DNA of 64,000 nt, from the NCBI GenBank assembly GCA_025454405.1, contig JALOON010000051.1:1-64000 (forward strand). Direction: 5' to 3'. Numbering within the stretch: position 1 is the stretch's first letter; the number at the start of each line of letters is the position of its first letter. The notes beneath the pieces were generated by a model. It saw only the letters and a program-made list of their open reading frames with translations, did not search any database and was not told where the DNA came from. This DNA is from Oscillatoriaceae cyanobacterium Prado104. GTDB lineage: Bacteria > Cyanobacteriota > Cyanobacteriia > Cyanobacteriales > Microcoleaceae. Below are positions 34,743 to 45,534 of this stretch, in pieces. Position numbers and translations under genes: made by a program.

Positions 34743-35279
34743 ATGACCATAGGCAGCCCAGACTTTATATTACCAGGACTAGGCGCAGATCAATCTCCCG
34801 AATTCCAAGAACTAGAAACTCCTGAAGGCGAGCTGCACCTGCGGTTCTACGTTCCTTCGGGAAACGAGTTCGCACTGCCGGCAACGGGGATTAGAGAGGT
34901 ACTTTCGCCTGCCCCAGACCGGATGACACCGATCCCCAACGTTTCTTCCTTGCTGTTAGGTACGCTAAACATGAGAGGAAGAGTGATTTGGGTAGCAGAC
35001 CTCGGTCAATTCTTGGGAGACCAAACGCCTCTAAACACAGACAGACCCGAAATACCGATCGTCGCCGTGGAAGACCAAGACACAATATTGGGACTAGCAG
35101 TCGATCGGATCGTGGGGATGCACTGGCTGGATGTAGAACAACTGCACTCGCAGAACAATGCACCGGACGGCATGATTCCATTTCTGAAGGGAGAATGGAT
35201 GTTAGGTGAGGACTCCAATCAAGTGCTGCGGCTGTTAGATCAAGTAAAAATTTTGCGCTCCGCACGGTGGGCAGCGTGA
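34743..35279 (+). CDS. hmpC: CheW-like adaptor HmpC/PilI
   Basis: Single CheW domain protein of 178 residues that couples the chemoreceptor to the CheA-like kinase. Typical sequence: LHLRFYVPSGNEFALPATGI, REVLSPAPDRMTPIPNVSSL, LGTLNMRGRVIWVADLGQFL, and IPIVAVEDQDTILGLAVDRI. The conserved G-x-x-N-x-R-G core is intact. It lies upstream of the receptor and kinase genes on the same strand. Confidence 0.9.
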   Translation: MTIGSPDFILPGLGADQSPEFQELETPEGELHLRFYVPSGNEFALPATGIREVLSPAPDRMTPIPNVSSLLLGTLNMRGRVIWVADLGQFLGDQTPLNTDRPEIPIVAVEDQDTILGLAVDRIVGMHWLDVEQLHSQNNAPDGMIPFLKGEWMLGEDSNQVLRLLDQVKILRSARWAA

Positions 35280-35495
35280 AATTGATTTGAGAGTGGCGAG
35301 AAAGCGATTTTCGATCGAGATAAAAATCTCAAATCTAAAATCTCAATGGTGGGCAGCATGAAATCGATTTTAGATGGCGATTGACGATTTTCGATGGGGT
35401 ACGATCGCAAACAGCCGAGCGAGGTGCGAATCTAACAGTCAAGATAAAAATCTAAAATCTAAAATCTAAAATCTAAAATCAAAAGAGGGCGGCAA
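35280..35495. repeat. TCTAAAATC slippage repeats before the chemoreceptor gene
   Basis: AAAATCTCAAATCTAAAATCTCAATGG at about 35322-35348 and a run AAAAATCTAAAATCTAAAAT at 35445-35480 belong to the repeat family of 29388-29425. Two short near-copies of GTGGGCAGC(A/G)TGAAAT(C/T)GATTT (35266-35286 and 35348-35368) show that part of the hmpC end has been duplicated into the spacer. Confidence 0.7.
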
Positions 35496-38490
35496 ATGGC
35501 AACAAGTACCAACTTTCAGCAGGACTACCAACGGGCAGAAGCGGCATACATGGATGGCAATTATTCAGAAGCTGCCGCTCTAGTTTATCAATTAGTAGAA
35601 GATTTTCCCGAAGACCCCAGCGCCCGCCTGCTGTGCGGACACATATACTCTTACGGATTGCAACAATACGAGGTGGCGCGAGAACAGTATGCAGTCGTAC
35701 TGGGCCTGACCGACGATCCGAGTTTAGTCGAACACGCCCACAGCGGAATTGCCTACACAGACCAGTTTATAACAGGAGAATTGCTAGAAGAAAATCGAGA
35801 GGCTTTGTCGGCAGAAACTGAATTGGAATTCTATCCAGAAATATCTCTCGAAGGAGGGTTAGAAGACCCGGATCTGGCGCTTTTCCAAGGCGATGCCGCA
35901 CAACTATCTTGGGAAAGCCAACCGCTAGAAGAACTGGATGCCGACGGCTTAGCCGGAGCAGACATGGGCAGCTTGGAATGGGAACCGCAAGATGCAGGTG
36001 CCGGTGGCGGCGAAGATTTGCCATCGATTGCCAATCCTTTTGCCAGCGACAGCGGTGGCATGGCAGCTTATGCAGAGGCATCGGGACCGCTGGAGGATTT
36101 TGAGGCTGCGGACTTTGAAGACCCCTTTGCCTCAGGAGGCTTGGATTTGGCGGCTGATGGGGTTCGCGACAGCAAAATGTCGGGCAAAAAAGAGCTAGAC
36201 CCAACCACAGAGCCGATAGAGCCATCAAATAAAGTTTTCAACGGTCAGAGTTTGGCAGCAGCAGAAATTGGAGACTTCTCAGATCCGGCCGGCATCGACT
36301 CTCCGACAGGCCCCTCAGACGATAGTTTTGACGAAGCTTTTGCGCCGCTGGGACTGCCGGACGATCTGGATTTCGACGACCCTGACGACTATCCGGAAGC
36401 GACTCAAAACGGCACGCAGCGCGGCCAGAAACCGCTAGCGGAAGAGCCAGACCCCTTCAGTATACCGATGTCAGACGATTTCGGACAGCAAGGGTCAAAC
36501 AGTCATTCGGACAGCGACCCGGACTACGGCTCGAACTATTCCGTAGCTGAAGACGAAACCCTGTTAATGGGAGGTGCCATCCCCAACTCTCAAAGTCAAA
36601 AGTCCAGCCGGGGACACTTCAATTCAGCAGACCGCTCTGCCAAAAGCGGCGGCTACGACAACTCGGATTCAAAAGCCTTCAGCGTTCCAGACAGTTTTGA
36701 GTTAGACGCTTTTGACGACGACGCTTTCAGCGATTCATTCTCTCTGGACGAAGACGAACAAGCGACTGCTTTCGGTGCCGGGACCAAGCACACTAGCGAC
36801 TGGTCGGCAAAAGGCTCGACTCAAGAACACAGCGACTTCTTGGACGAATTTGACGAATTTGACGATTTGGGCAATTTGCCGGACTTTGATATCTCTGAAG
36901 ATGCCAACAGCTCGATTTTAACCAGGGGCAGCACCAGTTTCGGCACCACGACTAGCGGCATGATGGGTACGACAGGCAGCAGCCTGGACTTCGACAACAG
37001 TGACGGCTCAGCAATCCGCGACGACGAAATCTTCAGCATTTCCGGTCCATCAGACTCAGTACCGACTTTTGCTCCGGCGGAAACAGAGCCGATCGACACT
37101 GCAGTTACCGTAGAACAGGGAGGACTGGCTTTCTTGGAAAATGCCCCCCTGTTTACGAAACATTTGTACACGGCGGTAGGGGCGGGATTGGTATCTCTAG
37201 TGGCTGTGGCTTTCGTGACCAACGTCGCCTCCTACCAAGCCTTGAGGGAGAACAAGCCTGAGGCGGTTGTCTACATGCGCAATACAGGCTGGATTATGAC
37301 CGCGGCTGCCGGCTTGACTAGCTTTTTGACTTCTTGGGGCATCGGCAATCTGATCGCCAAGCAGGTACGTCAATCTTCTGACAATTTGCAAGCTCAGTTC
37401 GATGCGGTATCTCAAGGCAATTTGGACGCTCGCGCCACCATTTTCTCGGAAGATGAATTTGGCAAAATGGCTGCTAAATTCAACCACATGGCGAAGGTGA
37501 TGCAAACCACTACTAGCGATGCGAGGCGCAAAGCTGACGAGCAAGAACAAGCCAAGGAAGATTTGCAGCGCCAAGTGATCCGCTTGCTGGACGACGTAGA
37601 AGGAGCAGCCCGCGGCGACTTGACCGTACAAGCAGAAGTGACGGCCGACGTGTTGGGCGCGGTTGCCGACTCCTTTAACTTGACGATTCAAAACCTCCGA
37701 GAAATCGTCCACCAGGTGAAACAGGCGGCGAGAGAGGTGAGCAAAGGCGCTACGGACAGTGCCAAGTTCGCGGGGGATCTGTCTTCCGACGCCCTGCGCC
37801 AAGCTGAAGAACTCGCGGCAACCCTGAATTCCGTGCAAGTGCTTACAGACGCGATCCAGCGGGTTGCCGAAAGCGCTAGAGAAGCCGAAGAAGTAGCCAG
37901 AGGCGCTGCTGCAACCGCTCTCAAAGGTGGCGAGGCGGTAGAGCGCACCGTAGCCGGGATTTTGGAAATTCGAGAAACGGTAGCAGAAACATCGAGGAAA
38001 GTCAAGAGGTTGGCAGAAGCTTCTCAAGAAATTTCTAAGATTGTAGCTTTGATCGCGACGATCGCCTCCCGGACGAACTTGCTAGCATTGAACGCCAGTA
38101 TCGAAGCAGCAAGAGCCGGGGAAGCAGGCAGGGGATTTGCAATTGTAGCAGACGAAGTGCGGCAGCTAGCAGACCGATCGGCCAAGTCTTTGAAAGAAAT
38201 CGAACAAAGGTACGAGATTGGCAGAACAAGCCAAGCGGTCGCTTGAAGATATCATTCAAGTTACCAACCGCATCGACGTGTTAGTGCGATCGATTACTGC
38301 CGACACCGTAGAGCAAAACGAAACCGCTCGCGCTGTAGCCAGCGTTATGCAAGCAGTCGAATTAACCGCTCAGGAAACTTCCCAAGAAGCGCAGCGAGTT
38401 TCCGGTGCTTTGCAAAATCTGGTAGGCGTTGCCCGCGACCTGTTGACATCGGTAGAAAGATTCCGAGTAGAAACAGCAGAAAGACAATAA
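35496..38490 (+). pseudogene. hmpD: Methyl-accepting chemoreceptor HmpD/PilJ, frameshifted
   Basis: The frame from 35496 encodes a TPR-like N-terminus (1-120), an Asp/Ser/Gly-rich acidic region (120-540), two transmembrane helices (about 556-580 and 594-617), HAMP domains and the receptor signalling domain with tip [20 protein letters not shown]. At KEIEQ (38207) it shifts and stops at 38246. The correct continuation [15 protein letters not shown] starts at 38209 in another frame and runs to 38490. About 25 residues normally between these points are missing, so the lesion is a deletion of 3n-1 bases rather than a single-base error. The descending signalling helix is therefore lost or out of register. 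Either a real inactivation or an assembly fault. Confidence 0.85.
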
Positions 38491-38745
38491 TTAATAATAA
38501 TTGTCTGGGGCTATAGAGTTCGACTTACCCTGAAGCACAAAGCGCGTGTAATGATGGAAAAAAAAAGCAGCCTCGCAGTGTGGAAATCACTGCGCGGTTG
38601 CCGATAGAACAACTCCCAAAAATAGGATCGGCAAAATGGAGGGTAACGCAAGCGAGGAAGAAAATTAACCCCGGCAATCGCGGTGCAATACAAGAAGCTT
38701 GTCTAAAAAAATAACAAACAAATAGCTTAAAATAAGGGAAAAAAA
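38491..38745. other. Spacer between receptor and kinase genes
   Basis: 255 bases, AT- and A-rich towards the kinase start, with no gene or strong palindrome. AAGGGAAAAAAA at 38734-38745 serves as the ribosome-binding region for ATG 38746. Confidence 0.4.
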
Positions 38746-41700
38746 ATGCTGCCGGAACAACAACAGAGGATCATGGGCTACTTTATTGAGGAGGCAAAAG
38801 ACCACCTCAATACCATCGAACAAGGCTTGCTCAACCTCCAAGGCCCACTCCGTCAAAGGAGGCGCGGCAATGCTGGGTTTGACCAGCATCCAGCAAACAG
38901 CCCACAGACTCGAAGATAGTTTTAAAATCCTCAAAGAATGCAGCGTCAAAGTAGACCAACAGTTAGAATCGCTGTTCTTGCGAATTTTTGATACCCTGCA
39001 AGCATTGTTAGAACAACTGTCAGGTCCTTTTGGACTCACAGAAGAACTAGCAGAACAAATGCTGCGAGAAGTCGAACCCGTATTTGAAGAACTCAACGGT
39101 CATTTGGGAGGACTCGTCGGACGGTGCAGCACCGATGCCGAAGAGAGCAGCCCGCTGCCAGTAATTCAGCAAATCCCGGTAGCAAGTTCTACCGCTGCAT
39201 TTGCCTCCTCAACCAGTTCCGCAGAGCCAGTAGCGAGTTCCTGGGTTCCCATAGAAGAAAGCGCGCTGGAATTAGTATTTAACTCAGACGTGCCCGCTCG
39301 GATGCGGGAAATGCTGCAAGCATTCAAACAGGCCGAGGGACCCGCCAGTCGCAAGCAACTCAACAGCATTTGCCGCAACTTGAAAATGGCAGGCGAAGAA
39401 TTCGACTTGCCCAACTGGATCGAACTGATCGAAGCCGTAGAAAAGGCGATCTCCAATCCAGACAATACCTACCGCAGCCTAGCCCCCACAGTCATTAAAG
39501 ATATCAAGCAAGCCCAAGAACTCGTCCTGAGCGGTCAAGAAGCCGAGATCGCAGTGGGTGCAAAACTCAGAGCCATGCTGCCACCCGAGACAACCCCAGA
39601 AGCAGATTTTGAAGACCTGCTGGACTTCGCTCAATCGGCATCGGGTTCTGCCAACCTCAGCGCTGCTGAAGAAACAGCCTGGGCAACAACAGCCGCCAGA
39701 GGACAAAGCGCAGGAGAACAAGCGCCGCCAGTTATTTCAGGACTGAGCATAGACGAGCTGTTCAACAAGCTAGACGGTGGCGACGGGGGCGATAGCCGAG
39801 CGCCCCAGCTCGATGATTCCGGTTTTGGAGAATCGGATCTCGAAACAGGCTCCTTTAAAAATGCGCTCCGCACCGGACCGGAAGTGGGAGCGGCAGAACT
39901 CAACACCTTAGCTGACCTGTTTGAGGGCGACACTCCCGACCTGGATGACGCTTGGGAAGAAGAAGAGAGCGACACAACTCCAGCAGCAGTTCCTGGGACG
40001 GCGACCGGCGGAGCGCTACAATCAGACGACGACGACAATTCCGGCGATTTTACTGACCTGCTGTTCGACGCCTACAGTGCCGAACGCTCTTCAGCCAGTA
40101 CCGTACCACCGATCGAAGACCTTAACAGTTTATTCGGCGAGGATTTCTTGCTCGATTCCGAAGCCCCGACCCCAGCATCCCAGGGTGGCAAAGGTTCAGA
40201 TCCGAGGCAGCAGCTAACTCGAACCCAGGCAGAACAAATTAGCAGTGGCAGTTCGCTAGGCAGTGCTAATGGAGCTTCCGGCAATATCCTCAGAGGCTGG
40301 CCAGAAGAAGACGCCCTCGGTACGCTGTTGGATGAAGTGGCAGCCCAGACATCCTCGCCAGCAGACAGTGGTGGCGACTTAGATAATTTTTTGGGCGATG
40401 TAGCCAGCGAAGTCATGTTCGCAGAAGTGCCGACAGACTCCCCCGACTACTTAGCAGATTTAGACTCCTTCGGTGCAGAATCTGATGGTTTTGAAGGTGA
40501 TGGCGACATTCAAAGCGATTTAGAGGATTCAGACATCATCGCCCTGGCAGCCGCAGGAGACAACGCCGATGAAGAAGATATCAGCGAACTATTAGCCATT
40601 ACCTCTGGATTCCTTTCTGGCGAAACAGGAGAAAACAAAAACGATCGAGACCCAGCAGCGAGCAACCAACAAAACGAAGCAATTAGCACATCACCTAACA
40701 TGACATCAGACTCCAACCTGGATATCCCCTCCGATGACAACTGGCTGGAAAATGCGTTCGATCTAGAAGAGGACGAAGCAACGCCCATGGCAAACCTAGA
40801 GTTAGAAGATACAGATTTAGACGCGCTGTTCGGAGAGGTATCTACAGGTCCTTTGGCAAACGGTGAAACTTCTGGAGAACATTCGAGTACGGGATTAACG
40901 GGCGCTACATCCAGAGAAGCAGCAGATTTAGCCGACCTGTTTGAATCGGTATCTACCGGTGGGGAGTTCGACAGCAAGACAGAGGAAGCAGAAACGGCGG
41001 ATTGGCTGAGTTTTGAGAGCGATTTAGAACCGGAAGCAGGTATGGATGCTTCAGAGAGTGACTTGGCGAGTTTGTTCGCTGAAGAGGATGTCGCTTTGTT
41101 CGATGGAAACGCCACAAATTTAGCAGTCGCAGCAGTTGAGGAGCGCAACGACCTTAATTTTGCCAGCTCGACGGACTCTGGGGACGGTGACAGCAGCGAC
41201 TTAGATCTGTTAGAGGATATGTTCGGCGAAACTGCTGAAAGTGTTGGTGGTGACAGCGCAGGCGCAGCCGAGGCAATGCCGGAAGAACTCGGCGACGGAT
41301 TGTTGGAGGCATCCGACTTGTTCGACGGACTGGCAACAGATGAGGAGAACGGCGCTGACTTGTTCGGCGGACTCGAAACAGATGAAGAAAACGGCGCTGA
41401 CTTGTTCGGGGGACTCGAAACAGATGAAGAAAACGGCGCTGACTTGTTCGGCGAGCTCGAAAGCGAGCTGGAAGCAGTTGCTGCGGGCGAGGGCGCAGAA
41501 ATGCCACCAGAAGTCTCTGAGGAGAACTTGTTTGACGCCGACGCTGACTTGTTGAAGGCTCTAGAAACAGGAGCAACTTTGGACAGCGAGGATTTAGAAG
41601 GATTTGACGATTTGTTGGATTCGATCGATGCTGGGGCGCTAGTAACCTCCGAACTGGCTACAGGTAGTTGGGAAACAGACGAGCAAACAGAATCAGAATC

Positions 41701-44050
41701 TTCGCCGTTAGAAGGTATGGAGCTTTCCGACTTCTTCGACAGCCAGGAAGAGACTGGAGCAGGCGCAACAGGCGATTTTGACGATTTGGAAGCCCTGTTA
41801 GTTGCAGGCGGAGCGTCTGCCGCCGCAGCATCCAGCGCTGCCGGAGTTCAGATTCCAGTAAACAGCGAAGTTTTCTCCGACCTCGAACACTTGCTCAGCC
41901 AGAGCGAAACAGTGCCGGAAATCACCTCACCTGTAACTGCCCCGACGGCACCCGCTCCGGCTGCCTCCGGCAACAGCGATGACGAATTTGGCGACCTGGA
42001 AAAACTGCTGGAAGACTCGAAAGATGCTGGTGGCCGCGGTGGCGAAGCAAATATCGGTCAGGCTGGTATCAACAGAGCGCGCCGCAATGTTCGCGCCGGC
42101 GGCTTTGGCGACCAAACCATGCGCGTGCCGGTCAAGCAGCTAGACAACCTCAGCAACTTGATGGGGGAACTGGTGGTCAACCGCAACAGCTTGGAACAAG
42201 ACCAAGAACGGATGCGCCAGTTTTTGGACAATTTGCTCCACCAAGTGACGCTGTTGAGCGATGTCAGCCAGCGGACTCAGGATTTCTACGAGCGGAGCCT
42301 TTTGGAAATTGCTTTGCTGGCAAACCGTCAAGGACACCGGCCGGCTTGGCGCTCTGAGGAGTCGTCGTCGCACCACCGGGAAAGCGAGTGGAGGCCGGAA
42401 GAAATGGATAGGTTTACTCCTTTCCACAGTTTGGCTCAAGAGATTATCGAGCTGATCGTGCGGGTGCGGGAGTCGGCGGCTGACATCGAGTTCTTAGTGG
42501 ATGAGGCCGATCAGGTAACCCGCCAATTGCGGCAAGTTACGACTCAACTGCAAGAAGGTCTAACTCGCGCCCGGATGAAGCCGTTTGCGGAAACGACTGA
42601 CAGACTGTTCCGTGCAGTGCGGGAAATTTCGATCAAGTGCGGCAAGCAAGCTCAGTTGCAGGTTGAGGGTAAAGATATTTTGATCGATAAGATGATTGTC
42701 GATCAGCTTTACGACCCGATGACTCACTTGGTGAACAACGCGATCACTCACGGGATCGAGCCGCCGGAGGTGCGGCAGGCTGCCGGCAAGTCGCCGATGG
42801 GTCGCATTACGATTCGGGCTTTCCATCAAGGGAACCAGACGGTGATTTCGGTGTCCGATGATGGGGCCGGGATCGACCAGCAAAAGGTGAAAGCGAAGGC
42901 GATCAAGCAGGGCTTGATTACAGCGACTCAGGCTCAGCGGATGTCTCGGAGCGAGGTGTACGATTTGCTGTTTATGCCTGGTTTCAGCACTCAGGAACAG
43001 GCTACGGAATATGCAGGCCGGGGTGTGGGTATGGATGTGGTGCGGACTTCGCTGCACGAGATTCGGGGAACTGTGAGCATCGATTCGACCATGGGTAAGG
43101 GGACTGTGTTTACAATCCGCTTGCCTCTGGTATTGAGTATTTCTAAGGCTTTGTGCTGCATTAGCAATCGCGCTCGGATTGCTTTCCCGATGGATGGGGT
43201 TGAGGACATGATTGATGTACCTCGCGAACAAGTGACTGCGGGGGCTGACGGTTTGCCTTGCATTGAGTGGCGCGGCTCGATCCTGCCGTTCCGTCCGCTG
43301 GGCGATTTGCTGGCTTACCACCGCTATTTGGGCCGGGGCAGCGTTTACGGCTTGAATACTGAGGATGACATGATTTCGGTGATCGTGTTGCGATCGGCCG
43401 GCAATTTCTTGGCGGTGCAGGTGGATCAGGTGGCGACGGAACAGGAAATTGTAATCAAGCAGTTGGAAGGACCTGTGCCCAAACCAATAGGGATTGCTGG
43501 GGCAACGGTACTCGGGGACGGTCGGATCGTGGCGATTGCGGACGTTCTGGAGTTGATCGATTTGGCGACGGGCCGACTGCGGAAGGATACTGGCGGTACG
43601 TTGTGGGATGAAAGCGGCGACAAGGCTGCTGCGGATGCTGCTGATGATAAGGCCGAACCTACTGTGCTGATTGTGGATGATTCGATTACTGTTCGATCGC
43701 TCCTGTCGATTACTTTTGAAAAGGCTGGCTACCGCGTTGAAGAAGCTCGCGACGGTAAGGAAGCTTGGGAGAAGATGAAATCGGGTTTGCCTTGCGATAT
43801 CGTGTTCTGCGATATTGAAATGCCTCGAATGGATGGTTTGGAACTGCTGTCTCGGATGCAGAAGGATTCGGTTTTGTGCGAATTGCCGATCGCGATGTTG
43901 ACTTCTCGCGGTGCTGATAGACACCGGCAAATGGCTTACAGTTTGGGCGCGAAGGGTTATTTCACTAAGCCTTATTTGGAGGAGCAATTGCTTGATGCTG
44001 CTTCTCGGATGTTGAAGGGTGAAATTGTCGGTGCTCCGGCTGTTGTTTAG
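38746..44050 (+). pseudogene. hmpE: CheA-like hybrid kinase HmpE/PilL, frameshifted in the HPt domain
   Basis: The true start is ATG 38746 (MLPEQQQRIMGYFIEEAKDH). After LLNLQ at 38841 the HPt sequence jumps to AHSVKGGAAMLGL at 38843 in another frame; roughly 15 residues are gone, again a 3n-1 deletion. The phospho-acceptor histidine (codon 38846) lies just after the break. The long second frame to 44050 contains an acidic linker of about 800 residues, the P3 dimerisation helices (about 42110-42500), the ATPase domain (HLVNNAITHGIEPPE, DDGAGID, GRGVGMDVV), a CheW-like domain and a C-terminal receiver (VDDSITVRS, phospho-aspartate in VFCDIEMPRMDG). Without repair or internal initiation the kinase cannot be made whole. 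Confidence 0.85.
41315..41440 (+). repeat. Three 42-bp coding repeats in the hmpE linker
   Basis: Three in-frame copies of a 14-codon unit, DLFDGLATDEENGA then DLFGGLETDEENGA twice, with a partial fourth (DLFGEL). The second and third copies are almost identical in DNA, so the array is young and probably variable in copy number. It lies in the acidic linker, where length changes should be tolerated. Confidence 0.9.
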
Positions 44051-44574
44051 GAGTTTTGAGTTATTTGGGAGTTTTGAGTTTTGAGTTTTGAGTTTTGAGT
44101 TAAAAGTTGAGAGTTATTTGGGAGTTTTGAGTTTTGAGTTAAAAGTTGATAGTTGTTCGGAGTTTTGAGTTTTGAGTTTTGAGTTTTGAATCTTGAACTG
44201 TCAATACTCAACACTCAAAATTTTAAACTCAAAACTCCTTACCAATTGCCAATTACCAATTAGTATGATTTCTCTAGTTGATGTGGGAAAATGTGTGAGT
44301 CGTGTTGGGCGATCGTCCCGACATGACTTGTTTTTTGTTGGGTAAATTAAGGGCAATCGAATTAGTTCGATCGATTTTTATGGTAGATTTTTATGGTGAT
44401 TTTTATTGCCACTCGCGATCGGGGACGATCGCACTGCATTAAAAAAACCCTGTTTCTCATCGCCGATCTCTAATAATAGACCTGACTGGATATGATACCA
44501 TTTTTCTAAAGATCCGATAGAGATCGAGGACGACTCCCTGTTTGCAAAAGTCTATCATAACTTTAAAAAAATTG
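44051..44574. repeat. GAGTTTTGAGTTTT repeats and gene-free AT-rich DNA
   Basis: 44047-44200 repeats the GAGTTTTGAGTTTTGA family of 1-107; at 44195-44235 its complement (ACTCAAAA) follows, giving a possible long hairpin. From 44240 to 44574 there is no recognisable gene. Confidence 0.75.
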
Positions 44575-44679
44575 TATGAAACCTATTAGATTAACCAATC
44601 ATGCTAGAGAACAAGCTCTTGAAAGAGGTACAAATCCAGAAGAAATTATTGATACCATTATAGCCTTTATCAGGTAGAT
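44575..44679 (+). pseudogene. Truncated DUF4258-like reading frame
   Basis: Thirty-four codons from ATG 44575: KPIRLTNHAREQALERGTNP then EEIIDTIIAFIR and TAG. The HAREQALERG pattern is the start of DUF4258-type small proteins, often considered toxin-antitoxin components, which usually run to about 80-90 residues. The rest is absent, so this is probably a relic. Confidence 0.45.
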
Positions 44680-44737
44680 GAGGTACAATAGCACTAACTT
44701 AAACTAAGCGGAAAATAGCAGCTCAAACTTCATCAGA

Positions 44738-44827
44738 AATCTTTTTGTAATTAGACCGAGAGTTAGTGTTGACATTAACGAACTGTTTGCTTATATCGCT
44801 GCAAATAATTTTGATTCAGTATTTTCA
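44738..44827 (+). pseudogene. Fragment of a ParE-type toxin
   Basis: Frame NLFVIRPRVSVDINELFAYI then AANNFDSVFS matches the first 30 or so residues of RelE/ParE-family toxins (arginine-proline start and the helix INELFAYIAANN). It has no start codon of its own, and the homology ends at about 44822, where the converging RelE gene stops. Read as a degraded toxin gene. Confidence 0.5.
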
Positions 44828-45109
44828 ATACACCTCATCATGACTGCCAATGTCGAGCAAGAGAATTTCTTCATCTGGCACCTCTGGATTTTTAACAAAA
44901 TCAAATACAATCCGACAGTCATATTCCACAGTACAAGCCCAAGAGCCAGCTAATTGACCTTTGAGTTTGTGTGTTTGCAGTGATGGCTCGAAAGAGTTTT
45001 CTGCCAAAAGTCTCAAGACAGCTTCAACTTTCGGCTGTAGTTCGGGGTGTTTGCGGATGAGGGCTTTGTAGGCGCGTTTAAACGATGAAGTAAAGGTAAT
45101 AGTTTTCAA
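44825..45109 (-). CDS. RelE/YafQ-type toxin
   Basis: Protein of 94 residues in the RelE/YafQ mRNA interferase superfamily: FTSSFKRAYKALIRKHPELQ, then LLAENSFEPSLQTHKLKGQL, and the C-terminal SWACTVEYDCRIVFDF with the conserved arginine, ending LLDIGSHDEVY, which carries the histidine and tyrosine typical of YafQ-like active sites. Ribosome-dependent mRNA cleavage is the expected activity. Its start overlaps the antitoxin stop by 4 bases. Confidence 0.85.
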   Translation of the reverse strand: MKTITFTSSFKRAYKALIRKHPELQPKVEAVLRLLAENSFEPSLQTHKLKGQLAGSWACTVEYDCRIVFDFVKNPEVPDEEILLLDIGSHDEVY

Positions 45110-45318
45110 CGGTTTAGCTCCGCGATCGCTTCATCAACTGTACCGCGAAAGACGTTTCCAGATTGATATTCCTGTTTTCCTCGTGCAATGTTAGCGGCAA
45201 TTTCTGCACGACGACGATCGTTAAGCCTGCGGTGCATGATGGCAAGTAGAGTGGTTTGTTCATCTACAGACAAGGTTTCGATCGCATCTAAAATGCTGTC
45301 AAATGTTAAAGTTTGCAT
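45106..45318 (-). CDS. Small antitoxin of the RelE/YafQ-type pair
   Basis: Protein of 70 residues lying directly upstream of, and overlapping, the RelE-type toxin. It starts QTLTFDSILDAIETLSVDEQ, then TTLLAIMHRRLNDRRRAEIA and IARGKQEYQSGNVFRGTVDE. The helix-turn body with RRRAEIAANIARGKQEY resembles antitoxin tails seen with cyanobacterial RelE toxins. The DNA-binding part is not obvious. Assignment is from size, order and overlap. Confidence 0.78.
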   Translation of the reverse strand: MQTLTFDSILDAIETLSVDEQTTLLAIMHRRLNDRRRAEIAANIARGKQEYQSGNVFRGTVDEAIAELNR

Positions 45319-45403
45319 GGTGGGTCAGATTGGGAGGCTCAAATGGCTCTGTCTTATTTTACTAAAGTTTAATTGAATTTGCTGAATGCTCTGGCCCTTT
45401 CCA

Positions 45404-45482
45404 TGAAAAAAAGAGCGATCGACCTTTCCATACCAAAAAGAGCGATCGATCTTAGTTGAGAAAATGAGTCAAGGGCGATCGC
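45404..45482. repeat. HIP1-containing repeat, first of three in the 45-48 kb region
   Basis: AAAGAGCGATCGACC and AAAGAGCGATCGATC are followed by TTGAGAAAATGAGTCAAGG and GCGATCGC. Relatives at 47339-47391 and 48019-48061 have the form GAGCGATCG-CCTT-TTGAGAAA-GGAGTTAAGG-GCGATCGC. Confidence 0.75.
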
Positions 45483-45534
45483 GAGTAATTCCTAATTTTG
45501 TAGGGACACAACAATGTTGTGTTCTGACTGTGAA

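Noticed and set aside
42560-43987. 475-codon minus-strand frame over the 3' half of hmpE
   Set aside because: Antisense to the conserved kinase, CheW and receiver domains; Arg/His-rich composition is typical of shadow frames.
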